DNA from: Ophiura sarsii
Lineage: Eukaryota; Echinodermata; Ophiuroidea; Amphilepidida; Ophiuridae
Direction: 5' to 3'
NCBI GenBank assembly: GCA_035610835.1
Contig: CM069442.1
Location: forward strand, 34,698,452 to 34,762,451
DNA length: 64,000 nt
Shown here: positions 1 to 13,158 of the stretch, one piece after another
How positions within the stretch are numbered: position 1 is the first letter of the stretch
Layout of the letters: every line of letters starts with the position of its first letter
Notes under the pieces: generated by a model
Databases searched by the model: none
What the model saw: the letters and a program-made list of their open reading frames with translations, nothing else
Told to the model about the DNA's origin: nothing
Program-made: the position numbers and the translations under genes

Positions 1-229
1 GCTAAGCTATTGCATTTAGATATAAGACCCACCTCTGTGACAATTTTTATTCTGTTTCAGTTTCCAAAATGGCTGCAAGATGGTTAAGTTGATGTTAAAT
101 GACCTAAACAAATTGTGTTGTATTGCAAATGACCATAATATGTAATACCAATACCCCTAATGGTACAACATTCACTATAATATATGATAAAGCCTAGGGG
201 CTGTAAGATGTCGGCCAAAATACCTGAGA

Positions 230-2000
230 AGCAGTATTAATTTATTGTTAGTGTCATTATAGAACATATCATTTGGTGAATGTGATACAAAATACACACT
301 TATAGACTATTTTTACATTTACAACGACCATTTTGGCGGCAGGTTTGGATTTGAAGTAATACAAAGCAAAAATACTGGATAGTAGTAACTAGTGGTCTAA
401 TACATACACCCTATTGTTAAAACTATATTTTCATCGTACATTCTGGGTGATATCATCCTATTATATGAAATTTGACAATTTTTGCAGTCATGCTGGGACC
501 CATTTTGGCAGTCATTATGTATTTTAAGTATAACTTTGTAATAACATATTTTATGTTAACAAAGCATAAATACTGGATATGAGTTACTAGTGAAATAATA
601 CATACATCTCATTGTTACAAACCATATTTTCATCATACATCTTGGTTAATATTATGTCAATTTAGGGAATTTTGTCAAATTTTGGCCATCATTCTGGCGG
701 CCATTTTGGATTTAAAGTATGTTATTACAAAGCAAAAATACTGAATAGTAGTTACTAGTGGTCTAATACATACATCCCATTGTTAAAACTATATTTTCAT
801 TGTACCTTCTGGTTGATAGTATCCTATCTTATGGAATTTGACAATTTTTGCAGCCATTTTGGGACCCATTTTGGCAGTCATTTTGGGACCCATTTTGGCA
901 ACCGTTATGTATTTTAAGTATAACTTTGTAATAACATATTTTATGTTAACAAAGCATAAATACTGGATATGAGTTACTAGTGAAATAATACATACATCTC
1001 AATGTTAAAAACCATATTTTTTTTCATCATATACATCTTGGTTAATATTATGTCAATTTAGGAAATTTTGACCATCATTCTGGCGGCCATTTTGGATTTA
1101 AAGTATGTTATTACAAAGCAAAAATACTGGATAGTAGTTACTAGTGGTCTAATACATACATCCCGTTGTTAAAACTATAGTTTCATCGTACATTCTGGTT
1201 GATAGTATCCTATCTTATTGAATTTGACAATTTTTGCAGCCATTTTGTAACCCATTTTGGCAGCCATTTTGGATTTAAGTATGTTAACAAAACAAAAATA
1301 CTGGATATGAGTTATTTGTGGTCTAATACAATACATACATCCCATTGTTAAAACTATATTTCCATCATACATTCTGGTTGTTATTATCCTTATAATATAT
1401 GGAATTTGACAATTTTAGCAGCCATTTTGGGACTCATTGGCAGCCATTTTGGATTTCAAGTATGTTAACAAAGCAAAAGAACTGAATATGAGTTACTAGT
1501 GCTATAATCAATACATCCCATTGTTAAAAACTATATTTTCATCATTCATTTTGATAGTATTATGTCATTTTATGGACTTTTGACCAATTTTGGCCATCAT
1601 TCTGGCGGCCATTTTGGTTTTTAGATTTGTAAGCAAAGCAAAAATGCCGCATGTGAGCTTCTAGGGGTCTAACACATACATCCCATTGTTAAAACTATAC
1701 TCTGATCATACATGTTGGGCTGATATATGCCAAATGTATGGAATTTTAGCATTTTTGGCAGCCATGTTGGCGGCCATCTTGGATTTAGGTATGTTAACAA
1801 AGCAAAAGTACTCGATATGAGTTCTTAGTGGTCTAATACATACGTTCCACTATTAAAAATATACTTTCACCATACATTTTGATCCCGATTATGATTGATA
1901 CAATGTCATTTTAGGAAATTTGACCTTTTGGCGGCCATTTTTGACGCCATGTTGAATAACCCCTTAGCATACTAAAATCATGTTGGTAACATACTGAATA
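230..2000. repeat. Diverged tandem repeat, ~175-bp unit
   Basis: About nine or ten units can be followed by the recurring block 'aatacatacatcccattgtt' near 400, 600, 765, 985, 1155, 1335, 1510, 1675 and 1840. Spacing is roughly 165-220 bp. Each unit also carries a 'gcggccattttgg'-like block and a 'tactggatatgagttactag'-like block. Some features alternate between neighbours, suggesting an older ~360-bp dimer. Units are diverged and indel-rich, so the array is old. Short reading frames here are not coding. Confidence 0.85.
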
Positions 2001-3203
2001 TGTTTTAGGACAATGAAGGAAGTAAAAAAAAGTTGTTTGGGGGAGTCCTGAGGGTGCACGGTTACCCCCATATATACCCGGTTATGCAATTTCCCGTAAA
2101 TTGGATCATGTGACTTCAGGTCACGTGATTCGTAAGTGCCGGGTTTCCCCATTTTTTTTCTGGAATTAACTCAAAGGGTATTAGGTCTTTGTTATAAAAA
2201 CAAAGTACAAAGAAAAACAAATCACCTCGAGGGGAACTGTAGCAACCCGAAGTCGGTTAGTAATATCTGACTTTTTCAACTTCCTCAAAATGTGATATTT
2301 GAACATGGCAACTGGGTATCAATATGGCAACACTGACTTATTTAAATCGGTTGGTTGTTAGACCAGAGATAGGGCAACTCATTCATGAAGTTAGTTTGGG
2401 CAAAAAATGTACCACCTTGGTGTAGGGTTCTGCCAAACTTTGACTTTTGTTGTTGCTGAAATCAGTATAATTAGGAGAATTTCCCCCTAAAATGACCTAA
2501 AACAAGATAGGCTCGTTACCATGGCAACAGAGGGTTGCTGAATTTTTTAATACCATATTTTTACATAACTACTAAATGTCTTTCACTTCCCAAACTTTAG
2601 GCAAAATCTAAAAAATGTGTGTCCAAAAGTTTGTCAATCTAGAAAAAAGTCACTCTTAAATGTTAGGAGGGCTTTTCTTGATTTTTGTAATTCAACACAT
2701 TAAAGGCTAAATAATGTGAAATGACTTTGAAATATTGTCATTTTTTCGAGTTTTATGACATTTCATGACTGTTTTTATAACGGTTGTAACATTGACACAC
2801 GTTACAACTGTTACGCATTCGGGCGGTTCTCCAGACCCTGATATTGATCAAAATTACCCCCAGTTGGTTTTGTTTCAAGTAATTGATGTCCGTCAACTGA
2901 GGAAAGCACAACCCACATGATACATGGTCAACTTTTCAAGATTGAGCCTTTTATATTGTGTGTCAAGATTGAAAACACAACGGTTGTAACATGTGTGTGT
3001 CAAAAAAATGTTACAACCGTAGTACCATAGGGTTTGTGTACAAAAAAATTGACATTAAGCTAGGATTCTAAAATTTTGATCGCTATCTCCCTGCTACTTT
3101 ACAGTAGTGTTGGCCAAATATGACCTAGAAAATCAATTTGAAACAAGATTTAGAGCCACAAAAAAAATAAAAAGGTCTCATTACTGTGGAAACACCCATA
3201 CGT
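2001..3203. other. Non-coding stretch with two short dyads
   Basis: No gene seen. Two inverted pairs use the same 10-mer: cggttgtaac at 2781 with gttacaactg at 2801, and cggttgtaac at 2981 with gttacaaccg at 3010. They may be remains of a small inverted-repeat element. The similarity to the 38-kb copy begins only at the end of this stretch. Confidence 0.5.
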
Positions 3204-3938
3204 CTATGGGAACCGAGACAAATTGGAGACCAGAATTATGGCATTTTGCAAAAACGCAATGCATTGGGGTGGTGTCTTTAAAATGTACCCTGTCAAACCC
3301 TGACGATCATTGGTACTTGGTTTGAAATTTGTCTGATCACTGTCACATGCGATACATTCTAGATGGAATAAGCGCCTTACAAATACTAATTGTTACGTTA
3401 TAAATGTTATGTTACATGCCGGTATCCCCTCCCCCAAGTTTCAACAATTACAAGACTTTTAATCTGCCCACTCTACACCCACATAAGCTTTTGCACTCCA
3501 AGGATTAGATAGCACATTGCATTGCCGCCACCATATCTCAGTTAGTGGAACGCACTTATCACAACGATTCCCCATTATAATATCCATACAACATGGATCA
3601 TCTTCGTGGTTTCAAATTACAAATGTTTGTCGTCAATATGGAAATAAAGATTGATTTATTGGGAGCTTCTATGATCCGACAAAGGTTGCGTTCTGACGCG
3701 GAGACGCTTAACCAATTTGCACGCTTCCTCCCACTTGCTGAAAAAGGGACAACATGTTTTGTTTTTATAAGGGGGTTGTTTTGAAATTTTGTTTAAAACC
3801 ACTTTGGAGTGGAGTCAAGTGCAAGCATAGAAAAATGTTTTTTAAAACAAAATAAAGCACAAAACTATGGCAGGATTTAATCGCAGGATGGGGGACCTGA
3901 CATTGAAAGTGGTACATTTCGTTTGTGCTTGGTGCTTA

Positions 3939-4254
3939 GGCCAAGTAAAACAAAGCAACAGTTGATCGTCCCCGCCCGCTTCCTTTTTTCGTGCCGCATT
4001 GACTTCTTTTTTTTTCATTTCTTTTTTTCATAGTAAAACTTTTCGAAAAATTGCATGCAAAACTATTAAATGTTTAAGTTGCTCCAGTAAAACTTTTATC
4101 AAAACTGTATCTGTACATTAAATAAATGCATATACAATGTAAAGAGGCTCAGACTGTAAAATCTTTACTTCAAAAAGCCGGCGGCCATCTTGGAAGGAAA
4201 AAAAATTAAATAAAAAGCCCCTCCCTCATCCTTTTTTGTTTGTTTTAGTTGGCC
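3939..4254. mobile_element. Harbinger-like MITE (ends GGCCAA), shared by copies A and B
   Basis: Ends are ggccaagtaaaacaaag at left and the inverse of ggccaactaaaacaaac at right, flanked by TTA on both sides (3936-3938 and 4255-4257). The 3-bp TTA duplication is typical of PIF/Harbinger; that assignment is inference. The same element is at 38799-39089, so insertion predates the segmental duplication. No transposase coding is seen in its 316 bp. Confidence 0.65.
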
Positions 4255-5567
4255 TTACATATCAAATATATTGTGCATCTGCTCAATGCCCACCTATTCG
4301 TCTCATTCAGCACAGGATTACCTGGCTGATTTTTCCATCCATCTTCGCTTGAATCCCTAAAATGTATCGCTTTCTCTTTCAAATAAACCTAAATTTAACA
4401 ACCGTCAAGGTTTAATAAAAATTGTTAACTTATATTTTAATACAGACACAGGGGTGCACTTTTGAGATTAAAAATCTCTTTTTTCGCAGGGTTACAGTGC
4501 AAAATTAAACGGTAACATTTGCTGGTGTTTTTTTTTTCATATTTAAAATATTTGGACGGTAAAAGAAACTACTGGGAATACACTTTTTTGATAAAAAATT
4601 CAAGCTGATTGGTTGAGAGGAAAGGGGTGCACCATTGTCCAATCAATTGTGTTCTCTCTTTTTCAGCCAAAGTGAGCGAGGTCAAACATTGATTGATCGA
4701 TACCAACATCAATAGCAACCAAGCCTCTGTGCCAGGCCTTTTTTTCCGAGGTCCAGGGGGCGGTAAAGTGTCAAAAGTGGACCTTTTTTCAAATATTATG
4801 TGTTCCTTTTTACCAAGGGGGGTAGGGGGGCGGTTGAATTTGGCAAAAGTGGACCTTCTTACCAAATGTTGACCTTTTCCAACAAAAACAGTGTGATGAA
4901 ATATTTTATGCTCATTTCAGGCAAGAAGTTTTCAATATGACCTGAATAGTTTTTATTGTCCAACAGGTCTTCAACCCTACATGTAGACAGACCTTGAGAT
5001 TTCACATCCCATAACCCAAGAAACTAGGCCACAAAAAACGATGTTCTTGTTGATAATTCCAGAAAAATCATCAAATCATCAACATCCAAGTAAGATAACC
5101 ACCTAGCTATCAGGAAGACACAAGGATTTAGCAATGAAGCAGCTGGTGCTTCTACTCACAGCCAAACTGTGTGGATGGACTATGACGGCCCACTGACAAA
5201 TTAGTTGTAATAGCAGTGTTACATACAGGAAGAGCAGTGTTTCTCTACTACTCATATTTTAAAGTGGTACTATAGTTTGATCAGTTCCAAATTAGTTCAG
5301 ATCATGTGGCTGCAGTACCATTTCAGGAAAGGTTATCATGGTTATATACAGGGTTGTAGCTACGCCGGGCGGCCCGCCACTGGGCTAGCCCGCCCAGCGC
5401 TGGGCCCGGAATTGGGCTGGCCGCCCGGCACTCTAAAACGAGAGCATCAATGATGCAGAAGCTCACTACAGCTGAGAATTTGGGAAAATTCATAACTCAT
5501 AACACATGTCTATGTATGAAGAGCTTTTGTTGCAAAAGGGCTATGGTGAATTTTTTTTCAAAAAGGA

Positions 5568-5884
5568 GTTTGATATAGAAATGCATAGGGAAAAATCTTA
5601 TGTTTCAAGGAAACAAAGTCATTTTTTTTCAAAAAGACATTTTCAAAAAGTCATTTTCAAAAAGTCATTTTTTTCTCATTGTAAACAGCCATTGAAATTG
5701 TTGTTTTGTTGCAGAAGGGCCTGTGTCCAGAATTAAATCGGGATACAGGCCCTTTTACAACAAAACAACAACTTCATTAATTCAATGGCTGTTTTACAAT
5801 GAGATGTAGGTCTTTTTGAAGAAAAAATGACTTTATTTCCTTGAAACATATGATTGTGACCTATACATTTCTGTATCAAACTTT
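5568..5884. repeat. Large imperfect palindrome inside the hAT-like element
   Basis: The arm at about 5568-5728 is inverted at about 5739-5884 with a ~10-base centre. Shared blocks include atgtttcaaggaaa, cattgtaaa-cagccattgaa and ttgttgttttgttg. Identity is roughly 80% by eye, with A/T-tract length differences. Related shorter stems built on ttttgttgcaaaagggcc recur at 5525 and between about 5957 and 6062. Transcription through it would give a ~150-bp double-stranded RNA stem. Confidence 0.75.
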
Positions 5885-6289
5885 TTTTTTTTAAATGATT
5901 AAAATAAATTATTTTTTTGTGTGGTATTTTTTCTCTATGTACAAACAGATGGAGTTTTGTTGCAAAAGGGCCTAGGCCTACATCCAAATTTTAGAAATTT
6001 AGAAACAGTTTTTTTGACTTCTTCTCAATAAGAGCCAAAGTGGATGCAGGCCCTTTTGTGCAAAAAACCTCTTCATATTGTTAACCACTATAATCTGTCC
6101 AGCATATAACAAATGATGCAAAGCTCGAATCCATATTATACCTTACATGAAACCAGAATTATCTATATTATAATACGCTACTCTCTGTCTGTTTGTGTGT
6201 CTGTATGTGCACGCTTTTTCGTCGCCTTCCCGGGGTCTGGCGGCGTTCAAACTCGGTGGGTGGGTGCAGCTCGGTCCCCGCAAGAGCAA

Positions 6290-7770
6290 GTTCGCATTCG
6301 CTAGAGCGTACGAGGTCAAAGGTCATCTAGGGGTCAACTTTTTGAAGTTGGTCGGATCGTGCTTAAACTCGTTGATCACAATGCTCGATGCAAGGCGAGC
6401 GTGGACAAAATAAAACGTGTTAGCGTTTGTCGGGTATTCCGGGGTCAAAGGTCGTCTAGGGGTCGAATTTTCAAAGTTTGTCTGATCGGGCTTAAGGGAA
6501 GTGTCAACCCTAAATATATGAAATTTATCAAGCACTGTAACTTTTAAACTAATAATGAAATGTACATAAAAGTATACAATTTTTCAAATGAAATGAGTCG
6601 GAGATTCTATATTTGGTATTAAATTGCCCCAAAAAAGTGATTTCTACATTTTTGCCCAAAAATCACTGTTTTGGCGCCAAAATTTTTCAGACAACCTATC
6701 AAAATCAGTTTTTGATTAAAAATTTCAATATTTCACCAAAATCATCTAAAGTCAATTATCTAGGAAGCACTTCTTTTTTTTTTGCTGAAACATTTTTAGT
6801 TTTGAAAATATTGACCAAAAAGTGCCAACAATGAGATTTTTATCTCAAAAATCACATTTTTGGCACTTTTTGTTTGGATGCATATCTCGAGTCTAAAATC
6901 CATAATCGAAAAAATTAAAAAAATCGCCTCCTAGCGCTGAAAGTCCTCTATACAATGGTAGTAAAATCTTACCTGATAGTTTGATATCTTTTTAGTTATG
7001 CTGTCTGAAAAATCGTAAAATTCCTTCAAATTTGAACTTCTAGAAAACAGCGATTTAGTAAAAATATTGACATTTTCCACCATTTAAAGCTAAATGTTCA
7101 CGGAATACAGGGGCGTGTGACCTAAAAAGCGACTATACTATTATGAACAATCATAGTAAACCATCAGATCCAATTTATATTGTCACAATGTGAAGAAATT
7201 GGAAGAAAACTGAAATTTAAATGATCGTAAGATTGGCCTTTGTTTACATTTTTAGACATTGTTTTGCGCTCTTTTGTTTTTCGCGTCTACGTCGCGGATA
7301 TTAAGCGGCGCGTCTAGTATTACACGCGGGAAGTTTCAGCGCGCGACGCAATGATCGAACAGCTGTCGCAGCATTTGAAAAGCGCGGAACTCCGCTTAAT
7401 TTCCAGCTAAATAACCATGTGCCTTTTCCTGGCTCAAACTTACCAAAACAACCATTTTAAATCACCCAAAAGAACGGGAAATAATCGCTTCCGATTAGTA
7501 ACTTATGATGGTAATGATAGAATACATATAAAAGTATAAAATAATAGAGAAATATGAAATTCAATTTTTGAAACAAGTGCCGGGTTGACACTGCCCTTAA
7601 ACTCGGTGACGGGAAGCCCGAATACGAGTCGAGCGTGGAAAAAAATAAAACGGCTTTGCTTTTCTTGGGTCGTCCGGGGTCAAAGGTCGTCTAAGGGTCG
7701 AATTTTCAAAGTTTGTCCGATTGGGCTTCATGCATGCCTTCTACAAACCACCAAACCCGAGAACCGACAA
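6290..7770 (+). repeat. ~127-bp minisatellite (three units), split by a transposon
   Basis: The block ggtcaaaggtcgtctagggg recurs near 6314, 6441 and 7678, each followed by a 'gtcgaattttcaaagtttgtc'-like block and 'gggcttaaactcg'. The second unit is interrupted at its TTAA by the element at 6496-7596, and the rest of the unit resumes right after it. A separate 35-bp duplication (aacccgagaaccgacaaacc) lies at about 7747-7818. Confidence 0.75.
6496..7596. mobile_element. TTAA-flanked (piggyBac-like) 1.1-kb element
   Basis: Ends gggaagtgtcaaccc (6496) and gggttgacactgccc (ending 7596) form a 15-bp inverted repeat with one mismatch. TTAA is present at both sides (6492-6495 and 7597-7600). The split minisatellite unit around it confirms the borders. 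TTAA targeting suggests piggyBac, but no transposase is seen. Inside, 6821-6872 can fold into a hairpin built on aaaaagtgcca. Confidence 0.8.
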
Positions 7771-7825
7771 ACCCTGGGTGACCGCCCAAACCCGAGAACC
7801 GACAAACCCCGGGTGACCGCCTAGT

Positions 7826-9019
7826 ATATTATTATGCATTCACCGTTCACCGTGTAAGCACATTTGCCCTTCTATGCTTCGGTTGAGATTTCATAAGATC
7901 AAGAAATAGTCTCTTTCTGGTATTAAAACAAAATATTGCCAAACATCTTGGATATTAAATGATGCGACCTAATGGTAGATGATTGTTCTCTTTTGTAATG
8001 TGTGAAGGTTCAATAAATAATATGTACAGAGATGAATAACTTGGGTACATAACTATGGCAAAATACAACACCTATTTTATGAAAATATGCATCATTTAAT
8101 GAAAATAATAATATTTACAGGTCACCAAACTCCCATGACCCCTGGATCTTAGGCCAAGTAAAAATAAAACTAGTTTCTCGTGCTAACTTTGTGAAAAAAA
8201 AGAAGATGAGGTTATTTTTTTCTTCTTCCCAAAATGGCGAATGCCATTTGGAAAAAGTTCCAAAACTGGTTTCGCTTTTTCCAACATGGTGGAAATGGTT
8301 TTGCTTCAAAATGGCCGCCATTTTTCTAAGACTAGCTTTATAACCTTGAAATGGGTACATACTGGAAACTGCTCGCGATATTTCACAAATTCACATGTTT
8401 ATTTTAATATAACACAAGGATTTATTCTCTATTTTTCTATAGAACACACACAAAAGATGAAAGATGCCGCACCTTCGATCCATGACAACTCATCAACAAT
8501 GCACTATCCGCCGACGCCCAAATCCGGTCCACTTGAACCTGCTTATCCAAATGCCGATTTCAATGATTTCGATTTTGAAGTACTTCAATGTATATTTGAC
8601 TTGGCGTGGGAATGAAATTATTTATCCCGGCACGGGAACCCAATTTAATATCTCAATAATTAATGACTAATTAACAAAGTAATTGTTTATTTTAATTTTT
8701 GATTTGATTCTGTCTAAACCTATCATCTCTACCATGTACAAATGTGAATACCATGATTACACCTATCTAGATATCAGTGATACGCTTGTAGCTATACCAA
8801 AAGCATACCGTAAAACAGCCTCACTAAGATCTAAAATCAAACATTATGAACTTGTACGGAATAAAGACATGATTTAATAACATAAAAATGGAGTAATTTT
8901 GTCAACTTGCGTGATCTTTTAAGAACGACGCATTACAGAATTATGCCAAAAACTATACCATGAATCATCTTAAAATTATTGCTCCCCCTCCCCCATATTG
9001 CCATTAAACGGCGTAGCTG
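7826..9019. other. Unassigned stretch within the hAT-like element
   Basis: No gene recognised. A frame open at 8241-8615 ends with a protein-like stretch (PPTPKSGPLEPAYPNADF), preceded by a possible splice acceptor (ttttctatag near 8440). There is no matching upstream exon or known domain, so it is not called as a gene. Short 'aaaatggcggcc'-like words recur near 8230-8320. Confidence 0.4.
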
Positions 9020-10112
9020 CACACTAAAAAATCTTAAAAATACGTGGTCAAAATTCAACCACAAAAGGGTCATTTTTAACCCCGCTTACTGAGTCAACTA
9101 TGCACCGACTAAAAAAGGGTCAAATTTGACCCCGGTGATCTAGTCAAAAATGTCACCCAAATTGTGGTTAAAAATGACTATCCTTGGGGTCAAATGACTA
9201 TATTTCTCTTTTTCTCTCTGACTTTATTAGGGTCAAAAAATGACCATATTCAGGGGTCATTTTGATATCGGTATATCCCGATTAGCAAATGACCCCGGAA
9301 CGTGGTTAAAAATGACTATATTTAGGGTCATATATATTTAGGGTCATTCATGACTAGGGTCATTCATGACTATATTTAGGGTCATTTAAATATGACCCTT
9401 TTAGGGGTCATTTCAATATGATGCCAAATGACCCCGACAGTGGTTGATTTAACCACGAATAACATATTTCACTGTTCAACAGTTCAAATTTATTAAAACT
9501 TGAACGTTTTTGTGAATTAATGTTCTTACTTGCCATTTAATTATGGAATGGTACATGTTGCAGATCGAATCACTAGATCAAATATATAAATATACAATCC
9601 AAAGTGTTAAAAAACCAATATAACCCACCCCCGTGCGCATGTGTGGAATAGTGACACCCATAGGAGTTATTCTTACACCAAGTTTAACACAAGAAATTTA
9701 ACACCATGAGAAGTGTTACATCAGTTATTCCTATGGTGTTGACCTAACACCAACATTAACACCAGGAGCGTAACACCGGCTCAGTGTTGCAGTTTAACAC
9801 CGGAGTTTTTGCAGTGTAGGGTCAAAAAATGACCATATTCAGGGGTCATTTTGATAACGGTATATCCCGATTAGCAAATGACCCCGGAACGTGGTTGAAA
9901 ATGACTATATTTAGGGTCATATATATATTTAGGGTCTTTAATGACTAGGTCATTCATGACTATATTTAGGGTAATTTAAATATGACCCTTTTAGGGGTCA
10001 TTTCAATATGATGCCAAATGACCCCGACAGTGGTTGATTTAACCACGAATCGGGTTAAATAAAACTGACCCCGTAAGAGGGTCAATATTTTGACCCCGTC
10101 GTTTTTAGTGTG
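9020..10112. mobile_element. Inverted-repeat element rich in GGGTCA motifs, internally duplicated
   Basis: Termini are cacactaaaaa (9020) and tttttagtgtg (ending 10112), an 11-bp perfect inverted repeat. The body is packed with ggggtca / tgacccc words in both orientations. A ~235-bp block at about 9227-9465 is repeated directly at about 9817-10055. The 350 bp between them is unrelated, rich in 'aacacc', and ends in tttttgcagtgta, so it looks like a second MITE fragment nested inside. Superfamily not assigned. Confidence 0.65.
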
Positions 10113-12709
10113 TGATGAGAATCTCCAATACCATAACTGAGATTCGAAACCGGTCCTACCTTTCACCCCTTCTGTTTAAATACCGCATATCATCAACATA
10201 TGCCTATGATTACATTTATTTCACTGTGTACCCATGCCGTTTATAATTGATAATGCACTGTATCTTTTAGCCTCGATAGATCATGTTGTTTTGAGCGGAC
10301 CCCCACTAAATACTTTACGAGTCAACTCTACTCTAAAGGTACTAGTGATTCTATACTTTCAGGACTACAAAGCTAAATAAGAAAAGATGTGTATTCTAGA
10401 TTTACAAAATATCAGTGTGATCTCAGAAATATCTTGATAAATAAATCAGTTCCAGCCAAAAACGACAAACAAATGTTCCGAAGACCACACTGGTATTTTA
10501 AAACACCTACCCACGGTTTATTTATATCATCTGATGATACAGTTTAATTTGTATCATGTTTTGATAATTAACAGTTTGCCTGTTATGTTGTTCTTTGATT
10601 TTAACAGTGTTTTTTAAATATTGACACGTTCTCCATTTACAACATCAGTGTGATCTTGAGAACATTAAAAAAAAAAAAATTGAAGGGAAAAAATAAAAAT
10701 AGAAAAAAAAATTTGAAAAAAAAAATTTGAAGAAAAAAAATTTGAAAAAAATTTGAAAAAAAAAATTGAAAAAAAAAACCCCTTATTTTTTGACGCGGCG
10801 GCCAAAATGGATGCGCACGCGCGGGGAAAAGAAACTACTATTTTTTTATTTGGCCTTTTAAATGGTGCGCCACTTTGACTTTGGTAATGCCACAAATACC
10901 AGTTGGCGAATTGGCGTTCTCTTCTGGATGGTTCAATAAGTAACAATAACATCTACCGAGGTGATTGGTTTAGGGGAATATTGAGAATAAGATAGGCTTT
11001 TCCTCTGATATCAAAATAGTATAACCTGAGACCATCTCAGGTATAACCATACATCATAGCCTATAGCCTAGGCTATAGGCATAGGCTGGGATTTTCGGGA
11101 ATTAGTGTTAAACGCAATAAAATATATTAAATGTCCACCAAAGTGTACTGTAGATTTGTACTTCTCTGTGTTGTCTTCATTTATTATTGTCAAATCTGCA
11201 CCGGTTTTAATCAGCTTCCGGACATTAACATTACATATTAAAATCGCGATTCGTTCAAGATTTACCATCAGAATAATGTTGTATACTACCAAAATGCATA
11301 AAACTTTCATAAGTGCAACCAAATGTGTACAATGAAGCGAATTTTAGAGCAACATCGTGTGTACGTAAACACACCGCTCTGCCGATGAGAGCGGCGCCAT
11401 ACTCTTGGGTTCCTTTTTTAGTAGGAGAACCGTATGAGGAACGTTCAGGCGGGGTTGGACGATGATGTATTATTTATTTTAAAGTACCCCTTTTCATTTT
11501 ATATTTGGTTTATTTTGTACTCACGTCTAGGCTATATCAGCCTTTCGACTCACTCGTAGTCATTTTTTATCTGCGAACGTTTTCAGAATTTTACTTTTAC
11601 TGTAAATTAACGATATCGAAAGCTTAACAGTGGAAAGAACTGGCGTGTGGTTCCACAAACGTCGTTGAAGCAGTTCAGCTGTCAGATTTGTTTACCATTT
11701 TAAATGATCAATATTCATGACATACGATGCATAATTAATTAAATGTTACCATATATGGCAAGATTATGATTCGAACGATACCAAATTTATATGGGTAAGT
11801 CAGTGCGTAGTAGTGTCGCCTATCTATGGAAAATACGATGTATTTGGAAGATAAATCACCACTTTAGGACACAGTTTGCCTCAATAAAGGCATGATTTTT
11901 GTACTTCCACCCTCACCAATAAATTTGATTTTGTTTAACTGAGGGTTAAAGTATACATATTGAAGAATCAAAAAATGACGAAAAACAAAAATTGATATCC
12001 GCCAGATTTTTCACCGCCCCCCCCCCCCCCCCCCATTTCAATTTGACCAGCTTTATCTCGAAATATCCTGTGCGACTTATGTCTGGTTTCGTCGGAGCGG
12101 GTCACATATTATTATAATTATATCATGAATAATAATGATCTCTAACCCCCCTCCTGTCGTGATTTCTGTAGTAAGCCAATCACAATGAGACAAACACGCA
12201 TGTACATCGTGATACATGCATGCCGTGTGTTAATAAAATTTGATGTCATACCGATTTACACGTATTTTCAATACAGTTTTGACAATAAAGAAAATAACGA
12301 AAAATTACCAAGTTTGTCGAATGGCAATCTAACTCATTTTATAACATATTCATGCGATCATATTGTTTCACCATCTCAAGTACATTTCCCGACAAATACC
12401 ACTTGTGTGACCGAGATAAAACCATATTTCACAGTCGCACTTTCCCCTTGACCTATACTGTGACCTTTCGCGTCGGGTCGCTTAAGCTTCCTGTAGTAAG
12501 CTAAAAACCACTTTTACAATTTGTGGATAAAATCATTAAACTGCCTCATAAAACAAGAAATTATGTGGCAGGAACCCTCAAAGTGCATTAAAAAAGCCTA
12601 AAAACATCCCGGCCTGAGCCGCGAGAATTATGTAATCAAATAGCGAAATATTGAGCCCAAATAGCGAAATATTGAGCCCGGCACTCAAAATGCTCTGGCT
12701 ACAACCCTG
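10113..12709. other. Non-coding right part of the hAT-like element
   Basis: No gene recognised. An A-rich stretch with repeated aaatttgaaaaaa lies at about 10664-10780. A palindrome built on agcctatag/ctataggc lies at about 11056-11090. An 18-base C run is at 12017-12034. A 22-bp direct duplication (aaatagcgaaatattgagcc) precedes the right end at about 12638-12680. Confidence 0.5.
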
Positions 12710-13158
12710 GTTATATAATCTTCAAATTGAGGGTCAGGCAGTGAAATGAAATCTTAGTCTGGTCATTGACACCTACATCAAGCTTCCTTACAGCAGCGAA
12801 TTAATACAGAAGGGTGTAGGCGCACATGAATGCAACAAGCGCATTGTGCATCGAATGCGTGATGCGTGCACTCATCCAAAATCATGTGTGTATGGCCAAA
12901 ATTGCTCACGCGCGTACGCTTGGTATACTTTTTGCACGTGGAGAGATAAAAACCACACATTTCTCGCCAATTTGGAACTGATTGAACTATATACATGTAG
13001 GTATTTGTCACTCACAAATTCACAATTCAGCAATCAATTCAATAAAAAAAATGCCCTTTTCTTCCTGCCCGCTGCATTAGGTGTAGAGTATAAGCAACAA
13101 TTTATTTCAGGGTTTACGCATTGATATAGGCGGGTACATACATGAAAATAAAAGTATT

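Larger units (their letters stand above)
5349..12709. mobile_element. 7.36-kb hAT-like transposon inserted in copy A
   Basis: The 12-bp terminal inverted repeats are exact: cagggttgtagc at 5349 and gctacaaccctg ending at 12709. An 8-bp target duplication gttatata flanks the element (5341-5348 and 12710-12717). Copy B has no insertion here: at about 40553 its sequence runs directly from 'aaaggttat' into 'aatcttcaaattgag'. An 8-bp duplication and ends starting CAGGG fit the hAT superfamily. No recognisable hAT transposase was found, so the element is non-autonomous or decayed. It is a mosaic: a 150-bp-arm palindrome, a ~127-bp minisatellite split by a TTAA element, and a further inverted-repeat element at 9020-10112. 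Confidence 0.85.

Noticed and set aside
3593..3784. 63-codon frame conserved in both duplicate copies (also 38381-38644)
   Set aside because: The flanking DNA is equally similar, and the two differences within the shared frame change amino acids, so there is no sign of selection for protein.
8241..8615. 124-codon frame with a protein-like end
   Set aside because: Only the last third looks protein-like; no domain, no supporting exon, and it lies inside a transposon mosaic.
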